This document shows positions 26,586 to 34,214 of a stretch of 64,000 nt of DNA, one piece after another; the first letter of the stretch is position 1, and each line of letters opens with the position of its first letter. The translations under genes and the position numbers were made by a program. The notes beneath the pieces were generated by a model that saw only the letters and a list, made by a program, of their open reading frames with translations, made no database searches and was not told where the DNA came from. The DNA is taken from contig CAAGGL010000013.1 of NCBI GenBank assembly GCA_900769405.1, positions 1-64,000 of the forward strand, read 5' to 3'. This DNA is from an uncultured Alistipes sp. GTDB taxonomy: Bacteria > Bacteroidota > Bacteroidia > Bacteroidales > Rikenellaceae.

Positions 26586-27149
26586 TTACATCAACTCAAT
26601 GATAATCACACCGTTGGCGATATCGCCATACTCCTTGTACTGCTCGGCACTCGAATCCTTCAACACGGAGATTGCCTTGATCTGCTGGGGGTCGATCTTA
26701 TCCATATCCTTGATTACCTGCTTTTTACCGTCGGTCGTCACGGTCAGGATCAGCGGATCACCCGCCTTCGCCTTACCACTCATAACAACGGTCTTAACCT
26801 CGCGCGGCTCGCCAACTTTTTGCTTCTCGCTTTTGATTCGGACAACCTTCGTGTTCTGGTCAACCGTAACCGACGTGTTTTCGAGATTGATATTCATCGG
26901 CTTGCCAGCCGTGCCGACCACAACCACCTCGCCCAGCGGACTTGTCGCCGCAACGGTGGTGATCAACGTAACTCCTTCGACGCCCTTAACCACATTGATG
27001 TTGCGAACATCGCTCGACGGCAGAGCATCCACCTCGGCCTTAGTAACCACCTTACCATCAATAACGTAGAGCATCTTATCACTCTTCTCCTGTGCCGTTG
27101 CCGCGAAAGCTGCCAACGCAAAAACGGCCATAATCAAATACTTTTTCAT
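26586..27149 (-). CDS. Secreted stand-alone TonB-plug-like protein
   Basis: A 187-residue protein with a signal peptide (MKKYLIMAVFALAAFAATAQ); an upstream in-frame ATG at 27158 is also possible. It holds two degenerate copies of the TonB-dependent-receptor plug motif: LYVIDGKVVTKAEVDALP...INVVKGVEGVTLITT near the N-terminus, and MDKIDPQQIKAISVLKDSSA followed by GDIANGVIIIE at the C-terminus. There is no barrel, so it cannot be a receptor. Similar isolated plug-like modules occur at the ends of some Bacteroidota M56/BlaR1-type sensor proteins. It is transcribed divergently from a kinase/regulator pair and probably belongs to the same control circuit. Confidence 0.8.
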   Translation of the reverse strand: MKKYLIMAVFALAAFAATAQEKSDKMLYVIDGKVVTKAEVDALPSSDVRNINVVKGVEGVTLITTVAATSPLGEVVVVGTAGKPMNINLENTSVTVDQNTKVVRIKSEKQKVGEPREVKTVVMSGKAKAGDPLILTVTTDGKKQVIKDMDKIDPQQIKAISVLKDSSAEQYKEYGDIANGVIIIELM

Positions 27150-27207
27150 TGTGTTCATTCGTTTTAGTTTGTAAATTTTCGTGTGCGGAAACCGGTTTTT
27201 CCGAGAG

Positions 27208-27215
27208 CAAAGATA
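27208..27215 (-). promoter_or_regulatory. -7 box for the plug-like gene
   Basis: TATCTTTG (minus strand) matches TAnnTTTG, about 58 nt before the ATG at 27149. No good -33 TTG at the right distance, which suits activator-dependent expression. Confidence 0.6.
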
Positions 27216-27247
27216 GCACACTTTCCGCGCAGAAAACGTGAACCGAG

Positions 27248-27273
27248 TGTTAAGAAATGTTAACAAATGTTAA
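27248..27273. promoter_or_regulatory. Three TGTTAA direct repeats at 10-bp steps
   Basis: TGTTAA occurs at 27248, 27258 and 27268, exactly one helical turn apart, ending 5 bp before the -33 TTG of the kinase promoter and about 33 bp beyond the -7 box of the divergent gene. OmpR-family regulators bind such phased direct repeats, and the downstream regulator belongs to that family, so this is a candidate autoregulatory operator. Confidence 0.6.
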
Positions 27274-27278
27274 CTCCA

Positions 27279-27308
27279 TTGCACGTGTCGTTTTTATCGC
27301 TACCTTTG
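27279..27308 (+). promoter_or_regulatory. Promoter of the two-component operon
   Basis: TTG at 27279-27281, 19 nt, then TACCTTTG at 27301-27308: a full Bacteroidota promoter. The -7 box ends only 5 nt before the ATG at 27314, so the transcript would be leaderless or nearly so. Confidence 0.7.
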
Positions 27309-27313
27309 TATAT

Positions 27314-28558
27314 ATGAAAACCCCGAAGAGCCAAATATCGCAACATTTCTTCCGCCGAATCTCGATCGTCGTGGTCGCTTCGTTGGTCTTACTCGCTGCT
27401 GTTCAGTGCTTTTGGGGCTGGCGAATGTATCGAAACCAAGTCGCAGATTTCGAACGCCGCGTCGAATCCGCAACCTACAAATCGATCTACAAGGCTTTCC
27501 GAATGGACGCTATCCCAGGGTTGACCGTCGCCGAACATATCAATATCGACCTCAACGAATTCGCGCTTTTCTTCGAACCTAACCTGCTGGAATTGGACGC
27601 TTTACAACCATATACAGCCGAAGTCCTCGACCTCACGGCTAACGATCGCGTGATGATGAGTCGCGGCGAGGTCGGCACGATCCGCAACCCAATGGTGACG
27701 CTCGTCGAGATCGATGACGACGCGATTTTCGGTCTGCGACTGACAATCGAAGTGCCCCATCGCCAATTCCTTAGCCAGATGTGGGGTCTGCTGGCCTCGT
27801 CAATAGTGATCATAGTGCTGCTGAGCGCAGTGCTTATCTATCTGATTCACACAATGTTCGAGCAACGTACCGTCGAGCAGATGCGACGCGATTTCACTCA
27901 CAACATCACTCACGAGTTGAAAACCCCGATCTCGGTTGCCGTGGCTGCGACCGACGCAATGCGCAACTTCTCGGCCGACGCCGACATCGAACGCCGCAGT
28001 CGCTACCTCGAAATCATCGAGTCGCAACTCTCACAACTCACAGCGATGGTCGAGCGTATTCTGACCGTATCGGTCGAGGGACGACAAGCTAAACTCTCGA
28101 TCGAGCAAGTGGCTCTGCGCGAGATGTTTGAGCAGATCATCGAGGGGATCCAACTTAGCGATAACGAGCAGGTCGAACTACATATCGACTGCGACGAGAG
28201 GTTGATCGTTACGGCCGATCCCTACCACCTGAGAAGTGTAGTTATGACGCTCATTGACAACGCCTTGAAGTATGGCGGGCGCCCTCTCGCCATTACCCTC
28301 GCGGCGGTCAAAGTCGAGGGCGCGACTGAGATTCGCGTGGCAGACAACGGTTGTGGCATTGCGCGCGAACATCTACCCCACCTCTTCGAGAAATTCTACC
28401 GTGTACCGTCGGGCGACCTGCAACGTCCTCGCGGCTACGGGCTGGGGCTCTACTACGCTCGACAAATTATTGAGGCTCACCGAGGTTCAATCCGCGCCAC
28501 AAGTCAAACCAATCGCGGCACCACCATAATTATTAAACTCCCTGAAAATGAACAATAA
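27314..28558 (+). CDS. Sensor histidine kinase
   Basis: A 414-residue membrane kinase. Start MKTPKSQ is chosen because the upstream part of the frame lies in the promoter. Two membrane segments (residues about 16-33 and 160-178) enclose a periplasmic sensor of about 125 residues. The HisKA domain has His200 in HNITHELKTP; the ATPase domain has N (LIDNALKYGG), G1 (VADNGCGI) and G2 (RGYGLGLYYAR) boxes. It phosphorylates the regulator encoded by the next gene, which overlaps it by 11 nt. The signal is unknown; the divergent plug-like secreted protein is a candidate partner. Confidence 0.94.
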   Translation: MKTPKSQISQHFFRRISIVVVASLVLLAAVQCFWGWRMYRNQVADFERRVESATYKSIYKAFRMDAIPGLTVAEHINIDLNEFALFFEPNLLELDALQPYTAEVLDLTANDRVMMSRGEVGTIRNPMVTLVEIDDDAIFGLRLTIEVPHRQFLSQMWGLLASSIVIIVLLSAVLIYLIHTMFEQRTVEQMRRDFTHNITHELKTPISVAVAATDAMRNFSADADIERRSRYLEIIESQLSQLTAMVERILTVSVEGRQAKLSIEQVALREMFEQIIEGIQLSDNEQVELHIDCDERLIVTADPYHLRSVVMTLIDNALKYGGRPLAITLAAVKVEGATEIRVADNGCGIAREHLPHLFEKFYRVPSGDLQRPRGYGLGLYYARQIIEAHRGSIRATSQTNRGTTIIIKLPENEQ

Positions 28559-29243
28559 AACACGCATACTACTTGCCGAAGATGAACAAATGTTGGCCGA
28601 GATTCTGAGCGATACGCTCTCGGATCGCGGATTTTCGGTGCAGCTGGCCTACGACGGCGAGCAGGCACTCAGTGCGATGCGTAGCGAGAGTTTCGATGTG
28701 GTTGTTACCGACGTGATGATGCCCCGAATGGATGGCTACACCCTCGCGCGAAGGCTGCGCGCCGAGGGATACAAGACCCCGATCCTCTTTCTCACCGCCC
28801 GCTCAGCAACCGAGGATGTTGTGCGAGGATTCGAAGTCGGAGGTAACGATTTCCTGCGTAAACCGTTCGCCATCGACGAGCTGATCGTTCGAATACAAGC
28901 ACTGGCTGGTCGCATCAATCGTTCCGAGGAGTTCGAATCTGAATTCCAATTAGGTAAGTATCAATTCGATACAAAGAGTTCGACACTCTCGATCGGGAAT
29001 ATTCGCACAACGCTTTCGGCACGTGAAGCGGCAGTTCTCGTTCGCCTTTGTCACCAAAAAGAGAGTACGGTCGAGGCCGCCGGATTGCTGCGCGAATTGT
29101 GGGGCGACGACAATTTTTTCAATCTACGCAGCCTGAATGTCTACATCTCGCGCCTACGCCGCCACCTCGCTGCCGACCCCTCCATCGAAATTATCAGCGT
29201 GCGAGGTATCGGCTACCGACTAACCGTCAATCGCGACATATAA
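28548..29243 (+). CDS. OmpR-family response regulator
   Basis: A 231-residue transcription regulator. The receiver domain (residues 1-120) has the acidic pair Glu11/Asp12, the phosphoacceptor Asp55 in VVVTDVMMP, Thr83 in FLTARS and Lys105 in LRKPF. The C-terminal winged helix (residues about 130-228) contains ARE(A)AVLVRLCHQ and the recognition-helix region RSLNVYISRLRRHL ending RGIGYRL. It pairs with the overlapping kinase and is probably phosphorylated by it. It may bind the phased TGTTAA repeats at 27248-27273 and control both divergent units. A strong terminator follows. Confidence 0.95.
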   Translation: MNNKTRILLAEDEQMLAEILSDTLSDRGFSVQLAYDGEQALSAMRSESFDVVVTDVMMPRMDGYTLARRLRAEGYKTPILFLTARSATEDVVRGFEVGGNDFLRKPFAIDELIVRIQALAGRINRSEEFESEFQLGKYQFDTKSSTLSIGNIRTTLSAREAAVLVRLCHQKESTVEAAGLLRELWGDDNFFNLRSLNVYISRLRRHLAADPSIEIISVRGIGYRLTVNRDI

Positions 29244-29253
29244 CCCCAACACA

Positions 29254-29287
29254 AAGAGGGCTGCCCCGAAAGGCGGCCCTCCTCTTT
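29254..29287 (+). terminator. Terminator of the two-component operon
   Basis: AAAGAGGG...CCTCTTT hairpin with inner GGGC/GCCC pairing, ending in TTTTG. Confidence 0.85.
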
Positions 29288-29339
29288 TGTCCACATAATT
29301 ATATGATCCTCAGTTCGTTATTCTGCGAACCTCATTGTG

Positions 29340-29411
29340 TAGCCCCACCGCGACTCGAACGCGAATTTAGGGTTTAGGAAACCCTCGTTCTATCCCTTGA
29401 ACTATGAGGCC
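29340..29411 (-). tRNA. tRNA-Arg (anticodon CCT)
   Basis: A 72-nt cloverleaf on the minus strand. Acceptor GGCCTCA pairs with TGGGGCT (with two G-T wobbles). The D stem is GTTC/GAAC. The anticodon stem is AGGGT/ACCCT with loop TTCCTAA, so the anticodon is CCT and it reads AGG codons. The T arm is TCGCG-TTCGAGT-CGCGG. The discriminator is A. No CCA is encoded beyond CA. No promoter of its own is visible; a T-run-ending hairpin at 29414-29477 lies immediately upstream. Confidence 0.94.
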
Positions 29412-29413
29412 AT

Positions 29414-29477
29414 CAAAAAACGACAGACGTAAGCACGCTCCCCCGACCATTCGAGGGGCACTACTCCCGTCTGTCGT
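29414..29477 (-). terminator. Hairpin with T run between fabH and tRNA-Arg
   Basis: Perfect 10-bp arms ACGACAGACG (29420-29429) and CGTCTGTCGT (29468-29477), with an inner GCCCC/GGGGG-type stem, are followed on the minus strand by six T and then the tRNA 5' end after 3 nt. It looks like a terminator for the fabH transcript, yet the tRNA has no room for a separate promoter. Confidence 0.7.
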
Positions 29478-29499
29478 AATCTATTGCTCGTACGGCTCG

Positions 29500-30513
29500 C
29501 TACTTCGAGAAGTTGCCTCCGTCGTAGGCCCATTTGAGGTAAACCGAACCCCAAGTGAAGCCACCACCGAACGCTGCAAGAATCAGGTTATCGCCCTTCT
29601 TCAAGCGACTCTCGTAGTCCCACAAGCACAAAGGCAGTGTGGCCGAGGTGGTGTTACCATACTTTTCGATATTGATCATACACTTGTCGCGCTCCAAGCC
29701 CATACGCTTTGCCGTTGCATCGATGATGCGCAGGTTGGCCTGATGGGGCACAAGATAGCGAATGTCATCAGCCGAGAGGTTGTGGCGCTCCATCATTGCG
29801 ACCGACACGTCGGCCATATTCGCCACGGCGGCCTTGAATACGGCCTGACCCTCCTGAGTGATTGTATGCCAATTGTTTGCTACGGTTTCGTGCGAAGCGG
29901 GATTCAACGATCCGCCCGCTTTCATATGAAGGTGCTTCTCACCCGAACCGTCCGAGTGGAGCAGGTGATCAATCACACCCAAGCCCTCCTCGTTAGGCTC
30001 CAAAAGTACCGCACCCGCGCCATCACCAAAGATGGGGCACGTTGCGCGATCGTGATAATCGACAATCGACGACATCTTCTCGGCGCCGACTACCACCACT
30101 TTTTTACACGCACCTGTCTCGATATACTTACTTCCCGTTGCCAGAGCGAACAAGAATCCGCTACAAGCAGCCGACATATCAAATGCGAATGCATTCGAAC
30201 AACCAGCCTGATATGCGATCATATTGCCCGTCGAGGGGAAGATCATATCGGGAGTTACTGTTGCGCAAATTACCAAGTCAATGTCCTTCGGGTCGGTACC
30301 GGTCTTTTCCAAGAGTTCTTTGACCGCCATCGAGCCCATATACGACGATGCTTTGGTCGGATCTTTCAGGATGTGGCGGGTTTTGATTCCGATACGGGTC
30401 ATAATCCACTCATCCGTAGTATCGACCATTCGACTCAGCTCGTCATTATCAAGGATGTAGTCGGGGAGATAAGCGCCTACACCGGTAATTGCGGCTGTAA
30501 TCTTTTTGTTCAT
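29500..30513 (-). CDS. fabH: Beta-ketoacyl-ACP synthase III
   Basis: A 337-residue thiolase-fold enzyme that starts fatty-acid elongation by condensing acetyl- or branched acyl-CoA with malonyl-ACP. The catalytic triad is present: Cys117 (MSAACSGF), His in PHQANLRI and Asn in YGNTTSATLP, and the GDGAGAVLL motif is intact. Length is normal. The start codon overlaps the plsX stop by one base. It is the last gene of the yceD-rpmF-plsX-fabH set, a classic arrangement linking ribosomal protein L32 to phospholipid synthesis. Confidence 0.97.
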   Translation of the reverse strand: MNKKITAAITGVGAYLPDYILDNDELSRMVDTTDEWIMTRIGIKTRHILKDPTKASSYMGSMAVKELLEKTGTDPKDIDLVICATVTPDMIFPSTGNMIAYQAGCSNAFAFDMSAACSGFLFALATGSKYIETGACKKVVVVGAEKMSSIVDYHDRATCPIFGDGAGAVLLEPNEEGLGVIDHLLHSDGSGEKHLHMKAGGSLNPASHETVANNWHTITQEGQAVFKAAVANMADVSVAMMERHNLSADDIRYLVPHQANLRIIDATAKRMGLERDKCMINIEKYGNTTSATLPLCLWDYESRLKKGDNLILAAFGGGFTWGSVYLKWAYDGGNFSK

Positions 30514-31466
30514 TAATTTTTGTTTATGACTTTTTTCAGTTTTTCAGTCAAGTCAGCTTTGATTGTCTTTTCGGTTTGCAGGATCATGTTCTTGATTGCC
30601 AGGGGAGTAGAGCAACCATGACCAATAACTACCGGAGCGTTGATACCCAAAACGGGAGTGCCGCCGACTACCTCATAATTCAGTCCGTCGAGGAAGGGGT
30701 TCTCGACGCCCATTTTCTTCATTATGTGGTACAAGCTTTCGGCCTGCTTCAACACTACGTTACCCATAAAACCATCGCAGACAATAACATCAGCGATCTT
30801 GCTCGTGAAGAGCTGTGTGCCTTCGATATTACCTACGAAATTGAATTCACCATTATTGTTGGCCATCAACTCGTGAGTTGCCTTAGCCTGTGCATTACCC
30901 TTCTCGCGCTCCTCGCCGATGTTGAGCAATGCAACGCGCGGATTCTCGATGCCCAATACGTGCTGAGCATAGACGCTACCCAGAATTGCGTACTGGTAGA
31001 GCACCTCAGGTTTGCAATCGACATTTAGACCCACGTCCAGAATCAGGCCCGAACGACCCGTAACGGTGGGAATCAGCGACGAGATCGTAGGACGCATAAC
31101 GCCTTCGATCGGCTTCACTGCATACATCGAGCCAACCATCATAGCACCCGTACTGCCGGCACTCGCGAAACCGTCAATAAGACCTTTGGCGAGATAACCA
31201 AAACCTACGGTGATACTCGAATTGGGCTTCTGCGTGAAAGCCTTTGCGGGGTGATCCGACATCTCGATGACCTCAGTGGTAGGTACGATATCGAACGTCG
31301 AAAGGGGACAATTCTCGCGTTCGAGAATCGCCTCAATCTGATCCTTCGCACCAAACAATACGATACGACTATCCTCACCGATGGCTGCTGCGGCCGCAAT
31401 AGCGCCCATCACAGCTGCCTCGGGAGCAAAGTCGCCACCCATTGCATCAATACCTATTTTATACAT
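30513..31466 (-). CDS. plsX: Phosphate acyltransferase
   Basis: A 317-residue soluble enzyme that converts acyl-ACP to acyl-phosphate for phosphatidic-acid synthesis. Its N-terminal IGIDAMGGDFAP is the family hallmark, with SAGSTGAMMVGSMY and CDGFMGNVVLKQAE further on. Length is typical. It sits between rpmF (with an intervening terminator) and fabH, which it overlaps by one base. Confidence 0.97.
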   Translation of the reverse strand: MYKIGIDAMGGDFAPEAAVMGAIAAAAAIGEDSRIVLFGAKDQIEAILERENCPLSTFDIVPTTEVIEMSDHPAKAFTQKPNSSITVGFGYLAKGLIDGFASAGSTGAMMVGSMYAVKPIEGVMRPTISSLIPTVTGRSGLILDVGLNVDCKPEVLYQYAILGSVYAQHVLGIENPRVALLNIGEEREKGNAQAKATHELMANNNGEFNFVGNIEGTQLFTSKIADVIVCDGFMGNVVLKQAESLYHIMKKMGVENPFLDGLNYEVVGGTPVLGINAPVVIGHGCSTPLAIKNMILQTEKTIKADLTEKLKKVINKN

Positions 31467-31496
31467 AATGTATCGATTTTTCGGTTAGCAAAAAAA

Positions 31497-31521
31497 GCCC
31501 CGCACCGTTAAGGTGTGAGGC
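31497..31521 (-). terminator. Terminator or attenuator between rpmF and plsX
   Basis: GCCTCACACC/GGTGCGGGGC hairpin on the minus strand followed by seven T. It lies within the operon, so it likely reduces plsX-fabH transcription relative to rpmF. Confidence 0.8.
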
Positions 31522-31538
31522 AAGAAAATTGTGGAGGT

Positions 31539-31724
31539 CTATTCCTCAGCCTTCTTCTCGATGGCCAGCTTGCCGCGATAGAAACCGCACTCGGGGCAAA
31601 CGCGGTGGTAGAGAGTAGCCGCGCCGCAGTTCGAGCATACAGCAACAGTAGGAGCAACCGCCTTGTAGTGGGTTCTTCTCTTGTCTCGTCTGGTCGACGA
31701 TACTTTGTGTTTAGGATGTGCCAT
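31539..31724 (-). CDS. rpmF: Ribosomal protein L32
   Basis: A 61-residue basic protein of the large ribosomal subunit: MAHPKHKVSSTRRDKRRTHY is the conserved start. It has a zinc-ribbon CxxC (CSNCG) and second pair (CPECG), so this is the zinc-binding form. It lies between yceD and plsX, as in many bacteria. Confidence 0.98.
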   Translation of the reverse strand: MAHPKHKVSSTRRDKRRTHYKAVAPTVAVCSNCGAATLYHRVCPECGFYRGKLAIEKKAEE

Positions 31725-31847
31725 TTGTCTATAAATTTATAAAGTTTAACTTTCTCTCCTTCTCTTACTTACTAATGGTAGATCGTTCGTGCTTGAACTC
31801 TTCGCTCTACTCCGTGCGAGAGCCGACCTCCACGAACCCCCTTGCCG

Positions 31848-32411
31848 TTAGTTCTTCTCCATCTCCGCTTTCAGCGCTGCCAGCTTGGCCCACTGTTCGC
31901 GGTTCGCCTCATCGAGCTCCTCGTCGCGCTCTGCCTCCTCGGCCATCTGCTCGAACTCCTCCTCGCTGACCGTCGTGAAACGTGCCAACATCTCGGGGTT
32001 GCAGTCGCCCTCGGCGTGAACGCGGCTGTAAGGCAGGCTGAGCACGATGCTGTCGTAGATGTAACGACCGAGCTCCACCTCGCCCTCGCTCGGATTAAGC
32101 CAGAGAACCTCGCCATCGAATTCGATCTCGTCCTCCGAGAATTTCACGAGTACCTGATCTTCAAATTCGATCGGCAAAATGCAGTCATCGAGGCAGCGAT
32201 CGCACTCAACGGTCACTTCACCTCGGATCTGAACATCAAGCGTCAGCATCGACGCCGCCTTGGTCACTTCGATCGAAACCTTGGCTGCACCGTGCTTCAC
32301 CTCTGTACTCTCAAATGCCTGAAACAGAGCGTCATCGACCTCGAAATCGAACTGATGAACGCCAATTTTCAGGCCCTTGAAGGGCACAATATATCGCTTC
32401 AAAATCTCCAT
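31848..32411 (-). CDS. yceD: DUF177/YceD-family protein
   Basis: A 187-residue protein (start MEILKRYIVPFKG chosen; upstream reading passes through the promoter). The YceD core contains the CDRCLDDC motif near residue 73, the acidic EFEDQVLVKF and the IYDSIVLSLPY segment (where bacteria usually have LPL). YceD is linked to 23S rRNA processing or accumulation and is nearly always next to rpmF, as here. The C-terminus is a highly charged Glu/Ala helix. It heads the yceD-rpmF-plsX-fabH operon. Confidence 0.92.
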   Translation of the reverse strand: MEILKRYIVPFKGLKIGVHQFDFEVDDALFQAFESTEVKHGAAKVSIEVTKAASMLTLDVQIRGEVTVECDRCLDDCILPIEFEDQVLVKFSEDEIEFDGEVLWLNPSEGEVELGRYIYDSIVLSLPYSRVHAEGDCNPEMLARFTTVSEEEFEQMAEEAERDEELDEANREQWAKLAALKAEMEKN

Positions 32412-32430
32412 TTTGACTGCAAATAGGCTA

Positions 32431-32438
32431 CAAAGGTA
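32431..32438 (-). promoter_or_regulatory. -7 box of the yceD operon
   Basis: TACCTTTG (minus) matches TAnnTTTG, 20 nt before the yceD ATG. Confidence 0.65.
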
Positions 32439-32480
32439 CACATTTACACGTAAATAGCAAAATTTTTGACATTTAGTTTG

Positions 32481-32488
32481 TAAATTTG
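32481..32488 (+). promoter_or_regulatory. -7 box for the 131-residue gene
   Basis: TAAATTTG matches TAnnTTTG, 22 nt before the ATG at 32511; it is back to back with the yceD promoter. Confidence 0.55.
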
Positions 32489-32510
32489 TAGCGCTAAACC
32501 AATTTTGTCT

Positions 32511-32906
32511 ATGGCCGAAACAGCAACATATTCGATTACGCTCACCACCAATTTCGACGAGTGGGAGCGATACAATGTTTTTATGATGGGCGAGTGTCGC
32601 TCTGCCGACGGTGCCGACAAGGGTTTCATTCACCTCATCTCGCGCGGCACCGCAAACGGCAACACCTTCACCCCCTCGCCCGCCGCGCGCCGATGCCTGA
32701 CGCTCGACACGCCCGCCTGCGCAGCCTTCGACCTATATATATATATTGTAGCAAACACCCTGCCCGCCTCGCGCATCATCAGTCAGTGTCCGCCCTTCGA
32801 GGTGCAGGTCACGATCGCGGACGGCACGGACAAGGTTTACGCCAAGTCGCACACCGTAAATCAGTGGGGCGGCTCGACAATCTATATCGAGTTCCCGAAG
32901 GGGTAA
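32511..32906 (+). CDS. Hypothetical protein
   Basis: A 131-residue protein without signal peptide or membrane segment. The start ATG at 32511 follows a promoter. The sequence is beta-strand-like (YSITLTTNFDEWERYNVFMMG near the start; TVNQWGGSTIYIEFPKG at the end), with three cysteines. I do not recognise a family. It is a single gene facing the convergent hypothetical gene at 32914-33417. Codon use matches its neighbours, so it is probably real. Confidence 0.7.
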   Translation: MAETATYSITLTTNFDEWERYNVFMMGECRSADGADKGFIHLISRGTANGNTFTPSPAARRCLTLDTPACAAFDLYIYIVANTLPASRIISQCPPFEVQVTIADGTDKVYAKSHTVNQWGGSTIYIEFPKG

Positions 32907-32913
32907 TTTGCTG

Positions 32914-33417
32914 TTAGATAGGCACGTGCCACGTCACGCTTGCAACACGCTCGTCATCAAGCGAATATATTAAATAGTCATCAATCAGACCACCGTCAGC
33001 ACAGCGCATAAAAATATATCCGCATCCGCGCTCCGCAAAATAGCGATGTTCGAACTTTTCGCCAACATTGATGTCGGCGTGCGCCATTCCGACCTCAACG
33101 CACAAACCATTGATTGACATTCGCGCGCCCGCATTCCACGCTCCAAACTCATAGACGACCCCATCGAGCAACGTAACCGCCATCGAATCATACTCGATCC
33201 GCTCGACCTCGCCACACAACGCCTCATCATCGGTAAATCGCACCACTCGTTGTGGCTCGCCAAACAGCTCCGCAACACTCGCGCTATCGGCTCGATCCCC
33301 AATGCTAATATATTTATTATCAGATGAATATAGACAAACACCTTCGGGCGACTGCACCGCCGAACTACACAACGTCGCAAACGCCGCCACTGCCGAAATC
33401 AACAACGCCCTCAACAT
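32914..33417 (-). CDS. Hypothetical secreted protein
   Basis: A 167-residue protein with a signal peptide (MLRALLISAVAAFATLCSSA). The mature part has a pattern of beta strands and acidic residues (SVAELFGEPQRVVRFTDDEA), reminiscent of small periplasmic SmpA/OmlA-like folds, but this is weak. No known motif. Its upstream region is occupied by the 70-bp heptamer repeat (33439-33508). Confidence 0.65.
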   Translation of the reverse strand: MLRALLISAVAAFATLCSSAVQSPEGVCLYSSDNKYISIGDRADSASVAELFGEPQRVVRFTDDEALCGEVERIEYDSMAVTLLDGVVYEFGAWNAGARMSINGLCVEVGMAHADINVGEKFEHRYFAERGCGYIFMRCADGGLIDDYLIYSLDDERVASVTWHVPI

Positions 33418-33438
33418 ATCCTAATTTATCAGGGAAAT

Positions 33439-33508
33439 CGTGAATTGTGAATTGTGAATTGTGAATCGTGAATCGTGAATCGTGAATCGTGAATCGTGAA
33501 TCGTGAAT
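33439..33508. repeat. Tandem heptamer repeat (YGTGAAT)10
   Basis: Ten perfect 7-bp units: one CGTGAAT, three TGTGAAT, then six CGTGAAT. It lies between the start of the 32914 gene and the stop of the pseudouridine synthase, directly against that stop. Related GTGAATT-type words occur singly at several other intergenic sites in the window (near 13440, 14350, 43720, 44300, 46996, 55955). Confidence 0.97.
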
Positions 33509-33509
33509 C

Positions 33510-34208
33510 CTACTTCACGCCGCACTCCTGCTCGAAGAAGCTCCACAGATTGTCGTTGTAGGGCACGGCCGCAACAACGCGCAGAGGCTCCTTACGCACG
33601 GGGTGGATCAGCTCGATCACGCGCGAATGGAGCGAGATGCCGCCATCGCGGTTCGAGCGCGGAGCACCATACTTCAAGTCGCCACGAATCGGGCAACCGA
33701 TCTTCGAAAGCTGCGTGCGGATCTGGTGGTGACGACCCGTAAGTAGGTCAACCTCAATAAGATGATAGTTTGTACTGCCCGCCAGCGCGCGGTACTTCAA
33801 TCGAGCCAACTTGGCATCGCCACGCGGCGAATTATAGGCGTGTGAGCGGTTGTTCTTGCCGTCGCGGCTGATGTAGTGCACCAGCTCGCCCTCCTCAGGA
33901 ACGGGCATCTTCTCGGTGATCGCCCAATAGGTCTTACGCACCTCGCCGCGGCGGATCATCTCGTTCAGGCGCACCAACGCCTTGCTCGTCTTGGCAAAGA
34001 GCACCGCGCCACTCACGGGGCGGTCGATGCGATGCACCACGCCCAGAAAAACGTCACCCGGTTTACGGTCGCGCTGCTTGATGAAGGCCTTGATCTGATC
34101 CTCCAACGCGCTCTCACCCGACGGGTCGGGCTGCACCAGATCACCACAATGTTTATTGACCACCAGCAGGTGGTTATCCTCGTAAATAATATCTTCTACT
34201 GCAAACAT
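33510..34208 (-). CDS. RluD-type RNA pseudouridine synthase
   Basis: A 232-residue enzyme of the RluA/RluD family that converts uridine to pseudouridine in rRNA or tRNA. The catalytic Asp is in HRIDRPVSG (about residue 60; usual HRLDxxTSG). Other motifs: YEDNHLLVVNK, KTYWAI, LLTGRHHQIRTQLSKIG. There is no S4 RNA-binding domain, so it is a single-domain form; target uridine unknown. It lies 6 bp after cdd, forming a short operon. Confidence 0.92.
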   Translation of the reverse strand: MFAVEDIIYEDNHLLVVNKHCGDLVQPDPSGESALEDQIKAFIKQRDRKPGDVFLGVVHRIDRPVSGAVLFAKTSKALVRLNEMIRRGEVRKTYWAITEKMPVPEEGELVHYISRDGKNNRSHAYNSPRGDAKLARLKYRALAGSTNYHLIEVDLLTGRHHQIRTQLSKIGCPIRGDLKYGAPRSNRDGGISLHSRVIELIHPVRKEPLRVVAAVPYNDNLWSFFEQECGVK

Positions 34209-34214
34209 AACTCG

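Noticed and set aside
33439..33508. A CRISPR array
   Set aside because: Units are only 7 bp with no spacers and no cas genes nearby.
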